The notes: generated by a model from the letters alone, not told the origin. 64,000 nucleotides of DNA from Streptomyces sp. RKND-216 (GCF_004795255.1 NZ_SSBQ01000002.1:2685501-2749500), one strand, 5' to 3'. Shown: positions 8,375 to 16,296, counted from the stretch's first letter. A program made the numbers and translations.

Positions 8375-8473
8375 ACGCTCCTGTCTCCGCCCCGCTCCGG
8401 CCCGGCCGCCGGCCCGCGCGCGGCCAGAGCCACAGAAGAGAGGGAGCATCGTGGCTGGGGCGGTCGGCTCCAC

Positions 8474-8615
8474 GGCTTTAGGCAGCCACCATGGGGCGAT
8501 CCTCGAAGATCGGGGGCCCACTTCGGGCTTTTGCGGGCAGGCTAGGTGCTGCCCGAGTCGCGGCAAGCTTACGGGCCCCCGATCTCTCACCCCATGGCAG
8601 CTCCAGCCCAAAGCC
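8474..8615. repeat. Long imperfect inverted repeat in AICE non-coding region
   Basis: The left arm (8474-8519) includes CCATGGGG and AGATCGGGGGCCC. The right arm (8573-8615) includes GGGCCCCCGATCT and CCCCATGG, with only a short insertion between matching blocks; outer CGGCTTT/AAAGCCG also pair. A second small hairpin (GGGCAG/CTGCCC) sits in the loop. No gene is seen here. A replication origin, transfer locus or structured RNA are all possible. Confidence 0.6.
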
Positions 8616-8842
8616 GCTCCACCGACCACGAGTTGTGGCGTGGGCGAGGGCGCGGCGGACAGCTCTACTACCGGCCAGTGAGCCCGGGTCGCGTGCTACG
8701 ATGCCGCACACCATCACACACACCGATGGCCCGCACGTCAACGGTCCGGCATGACCACGTACGGGCTATCGGCCTACAGGATCGGACACGAATGGCATCG
8801 CGTAAGTACCCTGCAATCACTTGTACACAGGAGAGTAGGTGG

Positions 8843-8861
8843 TTGACACGCGGCGTGTCAA
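8843..8861. promoter_or_regulatory. Palindrome TTGACACG-CGG-CGTGTCAA
   Basis: A perfect 8-bp inverted repeat with a 3-bp spacer inside otherwise non-coding AICE DNA (8299-9118). It has the form of a repressor operator or an origin-type nick/binding site. A weak open frame (TTG at 8843 or GTG at 8855 to the stop at 8990) with a hydrophobic start passes through it, and AGGAG lies just upstream, but I do not call a gene. Confidence 0.5.
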
Positions 8862-9031
8862 TTGTGGTCGGGTTGGTGGCGCCGCTCACGCTCACAGCAA
8901 CCCTGGCCCCAGCACGGCTAGGCGCACCGACGACCCCTACCCAGGGCACCACCGTGACGGTCGTCTGCACCATGGCCGGACCCGTCGTGTAGCGCCCCCG
9001 ACACCCCAGCCGTAGGCGATCAACACAGACG

Positions 9032-9069
9032 CATGGGGATGCGTCGCCCACGACCGAGGCATCCCCATG
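9032..9069. terminator. Hairpin between non-coding region and cargo gene
   Basis: An 11-bp perfect stem, CATGGGGATGC with GCATCCCCATG, around a 16-base loop. It lies just past the 3' end of the leftward gene at 9119-9706 and would serve as its terminator. Confidence 0.55.
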
Positions 9070-9118
9070 TGAGCGCAGCGCAGACGCCCAACGCGCCTGA
9101 TCTGCACGCAGCCCGAGC

Positions 9119-9706
9119 TCATCGCCGTCCAGGGCGCAGCGCCTCGTGATGGTGCCAGATCAGGTACCTGTCCTCCTTGCGAAGCTCAGCGGAGCCCCAT
9201 TCAACACGCAGCACGCCTTCCTCCATCGAGCACGCGTAGGCAACCAGCACAAGGCCCACGTCCTCCGGCAACATTTCGAGTCCCAACCTCGGCTCGTCCT
9301 CCTTGACCTCGTCCAGACCAAGGTCGAGTTCTTGTTGCATGGGCTCCGGGCCATGGCGCCGTATCAGCTCTGCTCGAAAGCCCGTAGCTCGACGCAAGCG
9401 AGCAGCCGTCACCGGTACGTCCTTCTTGGCGTACCGGAACGGGAAGATCACATTGCCGCAGACGATCACCACAGTTCGCCCCTGGAGGCGCACCGGGTTT
9501 CCGTACTGCTCCAGGCCTGCTGCCAACTCCTCATACTGCACGGCGTGAAGTCCGTGGCCGTACGCCTCAAGGGTCTGTGTGTGCACCCCTTCTTGGCCAG
9601 TACGAGCCCGCTCGTGAGCCCGTGCGAGGCAAGCCAGCACAGCGTCTGCCACCTCCCCCGCGACCTCGCCGAAGGTCCCTCGCGCCCATCGAGTTGCCGA
9701 CCCCAT
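9119..9706 (-). CDS. Unknown AICE cargo protein, divergent from restriction-like gene
   Basis: A 195-residue soluble protein starting MGSATRWARGTFGEVAGEVA with GGAAGGGGAG upstream. I recognise no family. The N-terminal half is helical; the middle has a strand-like stretch (RTVVIVCGNVIFPFRYAKKD); the C-terminal part is acidic (QELDLGLDEVKEDEPRLGLE) and ends in DRYLIWHHHEALRPGRR. It diverges from the nuclease gene at 9932 across a 225-base gap, in the variable cargo slot next to the attachment site. A protective or regulatory partner of the nuclease is possible, from position only. Confidence 0.72.
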   Translation of the reverse strand: MGSATRWARGTFGEVAGEVADAVLACLARAHERARTGQEGVHTQTLEAYGHGLHAVQYEELAAGLEQYGNPVRLQGRTVVIVCGNVIFPFRYAKKDVPVTAARLRRATGFRAELIRRHGPEPMQQELDLGLDEVKEDEPRLGLEMLPEDVGLVLVAYACSMEEGVLRVEWGSAELRKEDRYLIWHHHEALRPGRR

Positions 9707-9931
9707 GCACTCCCCTTCCGACAGTGCCGCCGGCGCGCCCGGCCCCCTCAGGAAGACGCCTTGCATGTGTGGCACACAAGTGAGCACGCAGCGCACGACA
9801 GGGCGCACATGTTCATCTTGGGCCTGAATCGGATATCCAATTCCAGCATCCGATTCTGATGTGCGATGATCCTCTCTCAGTTGCCACAGGTCACCACGGC
9901 TCAGGAGCCGCCGGACCAACAGGAGGAGCCC

Positions 9932-10870
9932 ATGACCGAGACGACCGACCCGGCACCCGAGTGGACGCTCAAGCCAGGCGACACGATCGAACGCAAGCAG
10001 CTGCACGCCAAGTTCGGGGGGAGGACGCAGGGCGGCATCGGCCCCTCAGCCAGGACCCCGAACGTCTTCGTGTTCACCGACCCGGTGGCCGGCGAGAAGC
10101 ACGGGTACTACGACGACTGGATGCCGGACGGCCGCTTCCACTACAGCGGCGAAGGCCAGTACGGGGATCAGCGGATGCTCTCCGGCAACGTCAGCATCCT
10201 CAACCACGAAGTTGAGGGCCGCGCACTGCGCGTATTCCAAGGCGCCCGCGGCACCGTCACCTACCGCGGCGAGTTCGTCGTGGACCAGGAGGACCCCTGG
10301 TACGAAGCCGACGCCCCTGAGACGAACGACGGCCCCCTGCGCAAGGTGATCGTGTTCCGGTTGCGGCCCGTCGACGCCGATCCCAGGCGGCCTGCAACGA
10401 AGCTCGGTCGTCTCCTTGACAGTGCCCCGGAGTCCGTGGACGAACTGCCCATTGAGCGCAACGAGACGGAGAAGTCGTTCGTAAACCCCAACCGTGAACC
10501 CTACGAGGCGGAGCGAAAAGAGGCCAAGCTGGTCAAGGCGTTCGCCGACTACCTCGCGAGCAAGGGTTACTCCTCGTGCCGGCACCGCATGCTGCCGCCC
10601 GGTGAGAGTCGGCCCCTGTTCACCGACCTGTACTGCCGAGAGCTCGGTCTACTCGTTGAGGGCAAGGGGAGCGTCACGCGCGAGAACATCCGTATGGCGC
10701 TTGGTCAGTTGGCTGATTACAGCCGGTTTGTGGAGCACACGACGCGGGCGATCCTGGTGCCCTCCAAGCCTCGTGCCGACCTTCTCGCCCTGGCGGAGTC
10801 GCAGGGGTGCGCGGTGCTTTGGCCTGAAGGGAGGGACTTCGCAAGCACGGTTCCTACGGCTCTCCCGTAG
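9932..10870 (+). CDS. Probable modification-dependent restriction endonuclease (SRA-like + PD-(D/E)XK)
   Basis: A 312-residue protein with a perfect AGGAGG site before the ATG at 9932. Residues about 25-150 resemble an SRA-type modified-base reader: GYYDDWMPDGRFHYSGEGQ, GDQRM, GN, then GRALRVFQG and YRGEFVV. Residues about 190-312 carry a PD-(D/E)XK nuclease core: helix with Glu (EAERKEAKLVKAFADYL), Asp 232 in FTDL, and Glu 243/Lys 245 in LLVEGKGS, followed by RENIRMALGQLADYSRF. By analogy with SRA-nuclease enzymes such as MspJI it should cut DNA bearing modified bases. No methyltransferase is nearby, which fits type IV restriction. Confidence 0.72.
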   Translation: MTETTDPAPEWTLKPGDTIERKQLHAKFGGRTQGGIGPSARTPNVFVFTDPVAGEKHGYYDDWMPDGRFHYSGEGQYGDQRMLSGNVSILNHEVEGRALRVFQGARGTVTYRGEFVVDQEDPWYEADAPETNDGPLRKVIVFRLRPVDADPRRPATKLGRLLDSAPESVDELPIERNETEKSFVNPNREPYEAERKEAKLVKAFADYLASKGYSSCRHRMLPPGESRPLFTDLYCRELGLLVEGKGSVTRENIRMALGQLADYSRFVEHTTRAILVPSKPRADLLALAESQGCAVLWPEGRDFASTVPTALP

Positions 10871-11071
10871 AGACTGACCGCACGGGAGATGCGCGGCCGA
10901 CATCCACAATCGACATCAACAGGCGTGCACACCGACGCATCGAGGCACCCCCCAGAGACACCGAGTTCACCGGCAGAACAGCCCCGGAGCGATACCCCGA
11001 TCGAGCTCCTAAAGCGGTGGTCGATGCGAGTACGGTGTCGCCTCGCTGTGTCCGGGTGGCATGATCGCGAC

Positions 11072-11356
11072 ATGGCAAGTGAGCGACTGCCCGTAGGTTG
11101 GACTCTTGCAGCGATCCGTGATGTCTCGGGAGACCAGGAGGCGGTCCTCCTCAGCGTCGATCGTGTAGCGGTGTGGCGTGGAGGGCCGGCGGACGGCGAG
11201 CTGATACGGCCCGAGATGGTGATCAGGTTTCACGGCCTGTGCCTGGTGAAGCCGATTGACGACGACGATTGGTACATGGGCAGTCTCAACGACGACGGCA
11301 GCGTTGACTGCTGTAGTGCTTACCCAGACTTCCGCGAGGCCTTGCGAGGTCTGTAG
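11072..11356 (+). CDS. Small unknown AICE cargo protein
   Basis: A 94-residue protein, MASERLPVGWTLAAIRDVSG..., rich in acidic residues (KPIDDDDWYMGSLNDDGSVDC) with no recognised domain. A CATGAT about eight bases upstream could be a -10 box, which would make the mRNA nearly leaderless. It is the last gene before the integrase arm sites and attachment site. Confidence 0.6.
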   Translation: MASERLPVGWTLAAIRDVSGDQEAVLLSVDRVAVWRGGPADGELIRPEMVIRFHGLCLVKPIDDDDWYMGSLNDDGSVDCCSAYPDFREALRGL

Positions 11357-11366
11357 CCCCAGAGCC

Positions 11367-11385
11367 GCACCAGATGCGCACCAGA
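11367..11385. other. Candidate integrase arm-type site near attachment site 1
   Basis: GCACCAGA occurs twice, exactly 11 bp apart (11367-11374 and 11378-11385). The pair is 106 bp from the attachment core. The same arrangement (TGCCAGA twice, 11 bp apart) lies a near-identical distance from attachment site 2. Confidence 0.55.
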
Positions 11386-11490
11386 AGGGGCGGTAAACGG
11401 CGGTTAAGGCGGGGCACGTGGGCGCGAGCGATGACAGCGGCATCCCGGCGTCCTCGCAGCTCAGCAGCCCAACACGTCCGATCTGCACGG

Positions 11491-11542
11491 TGATTCCCAA
11501 GCTTATAGCGCGGGTTCGATTCCCGTCGCCCGCTCCAACGAC
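11491..11542 (+). other. Attachment site 1: 3' half of tRNA-Gly(CCC)
   Basis: 52 bp from TGATTCCCAAGCTT to CCAACGAC. It contains the CCC anticodon with flanking loop bases (TTCCCAA), a T-arm (GCGGGTTCGATTCCCGT) and acceptor strand CGCCCGC plus TCCA, as in tRNA-Gly(CCC). The 5' half of a tRNA is absent, so this is a displaced 3' fragment, i.e. the right end of the AICE. A terminator-like hairpin (AGGCCCAGG / CCTGGGCC) follows at 11545-11580. Confidence 0.88.
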
Positions 11543-12141
11543 TCAGGCCCAGGTCAGGGACATGATCCCCAGCCTGGGCCCTTGCGTTGTCCAGACCCGT
11601 CGCGGGGAGGAATCCGCAGGAGGCGCTGACCCCTGACCATGACCCGCTGAAGGTCCGGGCCGTCATGTACGAGCCGGCCCTCCCGCTGCACCGGGGGCGG
11701 CGCCGAGACTACGCGGGAGCAGTACGCCGCGCCGGCTGATCCGGCCGGCATGGAGAACGTGATGCCGCAGGTCCGGTTCAGCCGTCGGGGTCGCCGAAGT
11801 GGGGTCGCGCTGGTGCGGACCAGGCGGGTGCGGTGAGCAGGTGCAGGGCGCGCTGACGGATCAGGGATATCTGCACCCGTTATCTTCTTCGCGGTCCTGC
11901 AACGGGACCGTTGGCCTCCGGGCCCGGCATGACTGTTGCCCCCTGTCGCTCGTATGACCTGGGGGGTGGGTGTCACCGGGCCCGAGGGGTGCCGTCGGAG
12001 ACGCTGATAAGAGGACCGGCCGTCGCCTGAGCTGGTGCAGCACCAGGTCGTCTGCGGGCGACAGGTCTGCATAACGTGGATGCGCGCGTGCGGCCCCCGA
12101 AGCCCGAGGCCGGCATGCCATCGACGACATGTGGGGGCACG
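11543..12141. other. Non-coding left end of IS110-like element (possible bridge RNA region)
   Basis: About 600 bp with no convincing gene. The part nearest the transposase has self-complementary GC-rich blocks, such as GGGCCCGG near 11927 and CACCGGGCCCGAGG near 11975. IS110-family elements encode a structured guide (bridge) RNA upstream of the recombinase, so such an RNA is expected in about 11850-12130. The element's exact left boundary cannot be read. Confidence 0.4.
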
Positions 12142-12750
12142 GTGACCAGCATCGACGAAGTGGGCGTCTTCCTCGGCCTGGACGTGGGCAAGACCGCCCA
12201 CCACGGTCACGGCCTGACCCCGTCCGGGAAGAAGGTCTTCGACAAGCCCCTGCCGAACAGCGAACCGAAACTGCGGGCCGTCCTGGACAAACTGACGGCC
12301 AAGTTCGGCAGCGTCCTGGTGATCGTGGACCAGCCCGCCTCCATCGGCGCCCTGCCCCTGACCGTGGCCCGGGACGCGGGCTGCCAGGTCGCCTACCTGC
12401 CCGGCCTGGCCATGCGCCGGATCGCCGACCCCTACCCCGGCGAGGCCAAGACCGACGCCAAGGACGCCGCCGTCATCGCCGACGCCGCCCGCACCATGCC
12501 CCACACCCTGCGCACGCTGGACGCGGGGGATGAGACCACGGCCGAACTGACCCTCCTGGTCGGCTTCGATCAGGACCTGGCCGCCGAGGCCACCCGCACC
12601 TCCAACCGCATCCGCGGCCTGCTCACCCAGTTCCACCCGTCGCTGGAACGTGTCCTGGGCCCCCGCCTGGACCACCCCGCCGTCACCTGGCTCCTGGAGC
12701 GCTACGGCTCCCCACAGGCTCTGCGCAAAGCCGGCCGGAGCAAGCTCAGC
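12142..12750 (+). pseudogene. IS110-family transposase, C-terminally truncated
   Basis: Starts with GTG (VTSIDEVGVFLGLDVGKTAH) and matches the N-terminal RuvC-like DEDD domain of IS110 transposases: LGLDVGK, IVDQPAS and the DAKDAAVIADAARTMPHTLR block. The long helical linker is present up to LRKAGRSKL (about residue 205). Homology then stops, and the reading frame runs a few codons into the end of the convergent membrane gene. The C-terminal serine-containing domain is lost, so the protein should be inactive. Confidence 0.85.
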
Positions 12751-12754
12751 GGGT

Positions 12755-13333
12755 TCACTGTCGGCGGTACGACATCGCGATCAGACCGGCAGTGAAACAG
12801 ACCGCCGCTACGACTGCCGCCACAACGCTGGTGGACTCCATCAGGAGAACCGCCCACGGGTACGGCCTCTGGTCTCCCGCCAGGCCGGTGACAATGCTGA
12901 ACATCACAAACATGGTCGCCGCCGCGCCACCGGCGAACGGGCCGTACCAGCTGTTTACGAGGAGAGCGAGGCCCAGCACCATGACGGTGTTTCGTCCGCC
13001 CGCCACCGCTGTCGGCATGTCCAGGAACACCCCGAGTGCGAACCCCAGTCCCGCCGCGCTCACCCCCAGAAGCAGGAGAGCCAGCCGGTCAACGACGGTG
13101 ACCATGCGCGCCGCTGTGGTTTCGGTGGCGATGAGGCGCCGACTCATGCAGTACATCGTCGGGATGCACAGGATGAGCGGGACGAAGTTCATCAGCTTGA
13201 CCGAGAAGGTGCCCCGCGCAGCGATCTGGGGAACCTTCGCCACGTCGTCACGAACGAGCACAAGGAGGAGCGTCCAGGCGCATAGGGCCACAGGCAGCAG
13301 CCAGATTCTTCGTGCGCGCGCCCAGAGGGTCAC
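12755..13333 (-). CDS. Membrane protein, third gene of ABC operon
   Basis: A 192-residue protein with about five hydrophobic helices (near residues 12-28, 45-62, 82-105, 112-150 and 165-185) and no recognised domain. It starts with an ATG overlapping the stop of the upstream gene (13330-13333), so the two are coupled. It is probably an extra membrane subunit of the ABC transporter encoded just upstream. Its 3' end abuts the truncated IS110, which may have removed flanking DNA. Confidence 0.75.
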   Translation of the reverse strand: MTLWARARRIWLLPVALCAWTLLLVLVRDDVAKVPQIAARGTFSVKLMNFVPLILCIPTMYCMSRRLIATETTAARMVTVVDRLALLLLGVSAAGLGFALGVFLDMPTAVAGGRNTVMVLGLALLVNSWYGPFAGGAAATMFVMFSIVTGLAGDQRPYPWAVLLMESTSVVAAVVAAVCFTAGLIAMSYRRQ

Positions 13334-14676
13334 CGGTCCACGCCCGGTGCCATGTCCGCCGGATCCTCCAACCGCGGCCCCAGCGCTCGGCCCCGCTCGT
13401 TCTCGGCCTTGGCCCCCGCCCTGGCCTTCTCGTGGACCTGCACGTCGCAGGACTCGAGGTAACTCAACTGCTGCTTGAACCAGGCGTACTGCTTCGCCGT
13501 GGAGAGGCTGCGCACCCAGCGTGCCCGGTACACACCGCTGGGTCCGTAGCTGCGGGCGGCCTCGGCCTCCGACATCCCAACCGTCAGGCCGATCCAGGCG
13601 GAAGCGGCTCCGCGCCCCGGATAAACGTAGTCATCAGGAAGTTCCGGGCAGTGGTGGACCCCTGTCGGGACCAAGGCGCTGCCGTAGACCGTCCGGCTGC
13701 GGTGGCGGGTCACCGGCTTCTGGAGGAAGATTCGCCAGGTGTCGCGTGCCAGCGGTAGATCCTCCGAGACGAAGGCCAGCTTCCGGGGTGGGGTGAACCC
13801 GACCTCTCGCATGCGGGGCAGCGCGTGTTGAGCGGAGCGGTGCAACGCGGGAATGTCGTCGGCGAACTCGCCGGGCACACAGATCACCGGGGCAGTTCGC
13901 TCACACGTCGTTGCCCAAGTGCGGGGAACTGTGGGGTCGGCGTAGCGCGGGGCGTCACTCACCAGCGGATACGACGCCCCGAAGCCCGCGAGGACGCAGC
14001 AGGCCATGGCGGCGGCGCGCAGCGCCGGACGTGAGAGCAGGCTGAGCGTGACAAGACCGAGCAGCAGCCCGAGAGCCAGGATCGCCGGTGCCATGAGATA
14101 GGCGCGGTCCACGACATCCGTGTAGGTCGGAGTGCTCATGTCGAATCCGGATATCGCCCGCAGCCATGGGATACCCAGCGTGTAGGCGACGAAGACCCAC
14201 AGCGCCGTGATCACCACCGCGAGGGGGCGGGCGATAACGGGCGGAAAAGAGAGTCCGAGGAAGAAGCCGACTGCTACTGCACTGAAGGGGATCGCAAGAC
14301 TTCGGACCATTGGAACGGTGTCGTGGAGCCCTGGTGCGGGGCCTCCCAGATAGCTGATCACCAACAGGAAGGACGTCACCCAGCTGATGATCACCAGGGC
14401 CAGGGTGGGGGCCATCGCATCGACAAGTATTCGCAGCAGGTGGCGGCTGGACGGGGCGGCTGTGATCCGAGCCTGGCGAAGCCTCCCTGCGTCCCATGCG
14501 GCCACCAAGGCGATTCCCAGCGCGGCGACCCTCAGGGCCACCGAGACCACGACGAGGGAACCCTCACCGGTGAACGGCGTGGGCTGGTAGGCGGTGAAGT
14601 ATATGGCCAGAGCCACCGTCGGGGCTCCGAAACCGATGACGGCCGAGTGTCGAGCGAAGGGGAATCGGTTCACCAC
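13330..14676 (-). CDS. ABC transporter permease-like protein with extracytoplasmic domain
   Basis: A 448-residue protein. The N-terminal 240 residues hold about six membrane helices. The C-terminal 200 residues are soluble and contain paired Cys (CERTAPVICVPG) and aromatic-rich sequence (STAKQYAWFKQQLSYLESCD). The start overlaps the ATPase gene by seven bases, which makes it the likely permease of that ABC system. I cannot assign a substrate. A similar architecture occurs in actinobacterial ABC permeases with large C-terminal domains. Confidence 0.75.
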   Translation of the reverse strand: MVNRFPFARHSAVIGFGAPTVALAIYFTAYQPTPFTGEGSLVVVSVALRVAALGIALVAAWDAGRLRQARITAAPSSRHLLRILVDAMAPTLALVIISWVTSFLLVISYLGGPAPGLHDTVPMVRSLAIPFSAVAVGFFLGLSFPPVIARPLAVVITALWVFVAYTLGIPWLRAISGFDMSTPTYTDVVDRAYLMAPAILALGLLLGLVTLSLLSRPALRAAAMACCVLAGFGASYPLVSDAPRYADPTVPRTWATTCERTAPVICVPGEFADDIPALHRSAQHALPRMREVGFTPPRKLAFVSEDLPLARDTWRIFLQKPVTRHRSRTVYGSALVPTGVHHCPELPDDYVYPGRGAASAWIGLTVGMSEAEAARSYGPSGVYRARWVRSLSTAKQYAWFKQQLSYLESCDVQVHEKARAGAKAENERGRALGPRLEDPADMAPGVDR

Positions 14677-15428
14677 GAGATCGCCCCATCGATTTCGGTG
14701 AAGGCCTGATAAGCGGAGGTGGCCCGCTGCTCGTCGGATGCCGCCGTCGCACTCGCGTGGGAAAGGAAGTCCACCACCGTTCCCGAGAAGCGCACCTGAC
14801 CGCCCAACAGAACCACAACCGAGTCGTACGAGTTGGCGATGTCCGAGGTGTCATGGGTGGAGAGAACGATGTGCACCTCCTTCGACAGATCGGCGAGAAT
14901 CTGGTGGAAGACCTGCCGCTGCCGGGGATCCATGCCCGCTGTCGGCTCATCGAGGAGAAGGACCTCTGCGTCATGCACGAGGGCCTGCGCCACTGCGACG
15001 CGCCGCTGCTGCCCCCCGGAGAGTTCCTGGACCCTGTCATCCGCCCGATCGGCCAACTCCACGCGTTCCAGGGCCTGGAGAGCCTCACGCCACGCCTCGC
15101 GCCGGGACATCCCCTTGAGCCAACCGGAATACGCGACCTGATCCCGGGCCGTGAGCCCCGGCACCTGCTCCACCTGCTGAGGCATCCATGCCACACGTCT
15201 ACGGAACGCGGGCAGCGCGCGACGCCGGCCGGTGCTCAGGTCGCCGTAGGTGACGGAACCGGAATCGGGGCGCAGCGCAGATGCGCACAAGCCCAACAGG
15301 GTACTCTTTCCCGCTCCATTCGGCCCCAGGAGCACGGTCCGCCCGGGCGGAAGCGTATAGCTGAGATCACGCAGCACCGGGCGTCTACGCCGATAGGAGA
15401 AGGAACACTCGGACATCGAAATGGCCAT
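14670..15428 (-). CDS. ABC transporter ATP-binding protein
   Basis: A 252-residue ATPase starting MAISMSECSFSYRRRRPVLR. Walker A GPNGAGKST (about 36-44), Q-loop MPQQ, signature LSGGQQRR (about 136-143) and Walker B VLLLDEPT followed by the H-loop STHD are all present, so it should be active. The form resembles ATPases of ABC-2 type exporters. It is the first gene of a coupled three-gene operon (ATPase, permease, membrane protein), downstream of the small secreted protein gene but separated from it by a hairpin. Confidence 0.92.
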   Translation of the reverse strand: MAISMSECSFSYRRRRPVLRDLSYTLPPGRTVLLGPNGAGKSTLLGLCASALRPDSGSVTYGDLSTGRRRALPAFRRRVAWMPQQVEQVPGLTARDQVAYSGWLKGMSRREAWREALQALERVELADRADDRVQELSGGQQRRVAVAQALVHDAEVLLLDEPTAGMDPRQRQVFHQILADLSKEVHIVLSTHDTSDIANSYDSVVVLLGGQVRFSGTVVDFLSHASATAASDEQRATSAYQAFTEIDGAISW

Positions 15429-15483
15429 GCAAAACCTTCGTATTGGAGCGTGGGGGTGCCTCTCTCTGTTTCACCAAGAGGCA

Positions 15484-15512
15484 GGTGGAGACCTGCGTTT
15501 CAGGTCTCCACC
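15484..15512. terminator. Terminator hairpin after secreted protein gene
   Basis: A perfect 12-bp stem, GGTGGAGACCTG with CAGGTCTCCACC and a five-base loop, 25 bases past the stop of the small secreted protein gene. It has no clear T-run, as is usual in Streptomyces. Confidence 0.7.
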
Positions 15513-15536
15513 CAGGAATTCAGGATCCAGGGCCAT

Positions 15537-15968
15537 CTAGAACGACATACGGGTCTCTTCGACGTTGATCGTCGGGCCGACTTGCGAACTGCCATCGATC
15601 TTGGTGAGCCTGAAGTAGTAGTCGTGGCCATCGACTCCGGCACCCCACTCGCCGGACGACGTTCCACCGTTGAAGCATGCCGTGTACTTCTTTTCGTCGT
15701 ATCCGGTGTCGGGTCCGATGACAGCACGACGCAGCTGAACAGTCACACTTGTCCCCGACCACGTATGGCATCCGGTGAAGTCCACCTTGTTCGGTCCGGT
15801 ACGTCCGTCATCCGTCAGTGGATGCGAGGTGAAACCGGCGACTCCACCCTCTATGTACGAGTACTTCACGACAGCCCAGGCGGGGCTCGCGAGGGCCAAT
15901 GGGAGGGTCGAGAGGGAAGCAACCAAACCGATCCGCTTCCAGGTGTTACGGGTTCCGAACTTGCGCAC
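15537..15968 (-). CDS. Small secreted protein, copy A (full length)
   Basis: A 143-residue protein starting with GTG (VRKFGTRNTWKRIGLVASLS) and GAGAGG upstream. Residues 1-32 are a classic Sec signal peptide ending SPAWA. The mature part, about 111 residues, is polar with exactly two Cys (FTGCHTW and TACFNGG), which could form one disulfide, and many Gly/Thr/Asp residues. No family is recognised. It lies next to an ABC exporter operon but the signal peptide indicates Sec secretion. A nearly identical but C-terminally truncated copy is at 60871. Confidence 0.82.
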   Translation of the reverse strand: MRKFGTRNTWKRIGLVASLSTLPLALASPAWAVVKYSYIEGGVAGFTSHPLTDDGRTGPNKVDFTGCHTWSGTSVTVQLRRAVIGPDTGYDEKKYTACFNGGTSSGEWGAGVDGHDYYFRLTKIDGSSQVGPTINVEETRMSF

Positions 15969-16296
15969 GGTTGTACCTCTCGTTCGGAATCTCGGGCATG
16001 CGTGTGCATCACGGAGTGAATTGAGTGAAGGCCGCATTGACGGGCATCCCCTGCGCGGGACTTGACTGTACATCAACTGGGGCTACAGGGTGTTTGCCAA
16101 CGTCAGTTTGCGCAGGTCAGGTCCCCAGGGTGAGGACGGCCTGGACGAGGCTGGTGATGCGGGTGGTGGAGCGTCGCAGCTTGCGCAGGAGGCGCCAGGT
16201 CTTGAGGGTGGCCATGGCCTGCTCGACGAGGGCGCGGATCTTCGCGTGTGAGCGGTCCACGGCTTACTGACCTGCGGAGAGCGTCTCCCAGCGGCC
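15607..16296 (-). repeat. Dispersed inverted duplication, copy A
   Basis: About 690 bp shared with 60545-61236 in opposite orientation. It covers the end of an IS5-like transposase, a short spacer and most of the small secreted protein gene. Over the shared protein the copies differ at only a handful of residues (for example KYSYIEGG versus KFSYIDDG), so the duplication is fairly recent. Confidence 0.85.
16086..16296 (-). pseudogene. IS5-family transposase 3' remnant, copy A
   Basis: Encodes the last part of an IS5-like DDE transposase (AVDRSHAKIRALVEQAMATL...WRLLRKLRCSTTRITSLV) on the minus strand. It is broken: the codon before AVDRS is TAA where the copy at 60.6 kb has CAA, and the region upstream of it no longer matches. 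It ends with the IS right-end sequence GTTTGCCAACGTCAGTTTGC read on the plus strand. Confidence 0.75.

Noticed and set aside
8546-8992. 148-codon frame in the AICE non-coding region
   Set aside because: Its first 80 codons run through the inverted repeat and lack codon bias; only the last part is discussed as a possible tiny peptide.
11430-11542. A complete tRNA gene at attachment site 1 or 2
   Set aside because: The 5' half (acceptor, D-arm and 5' anticodon stem) is not upstream of either copy, so no functional tRNA is called.
11286-11666. Frame with GRRESNPR on the minus strand, and a similar one at 16532-16786
   Set aside because: This peptide is a well-known artefact of translating tRNA 3' ends antisense; both lie over the attachment sites.
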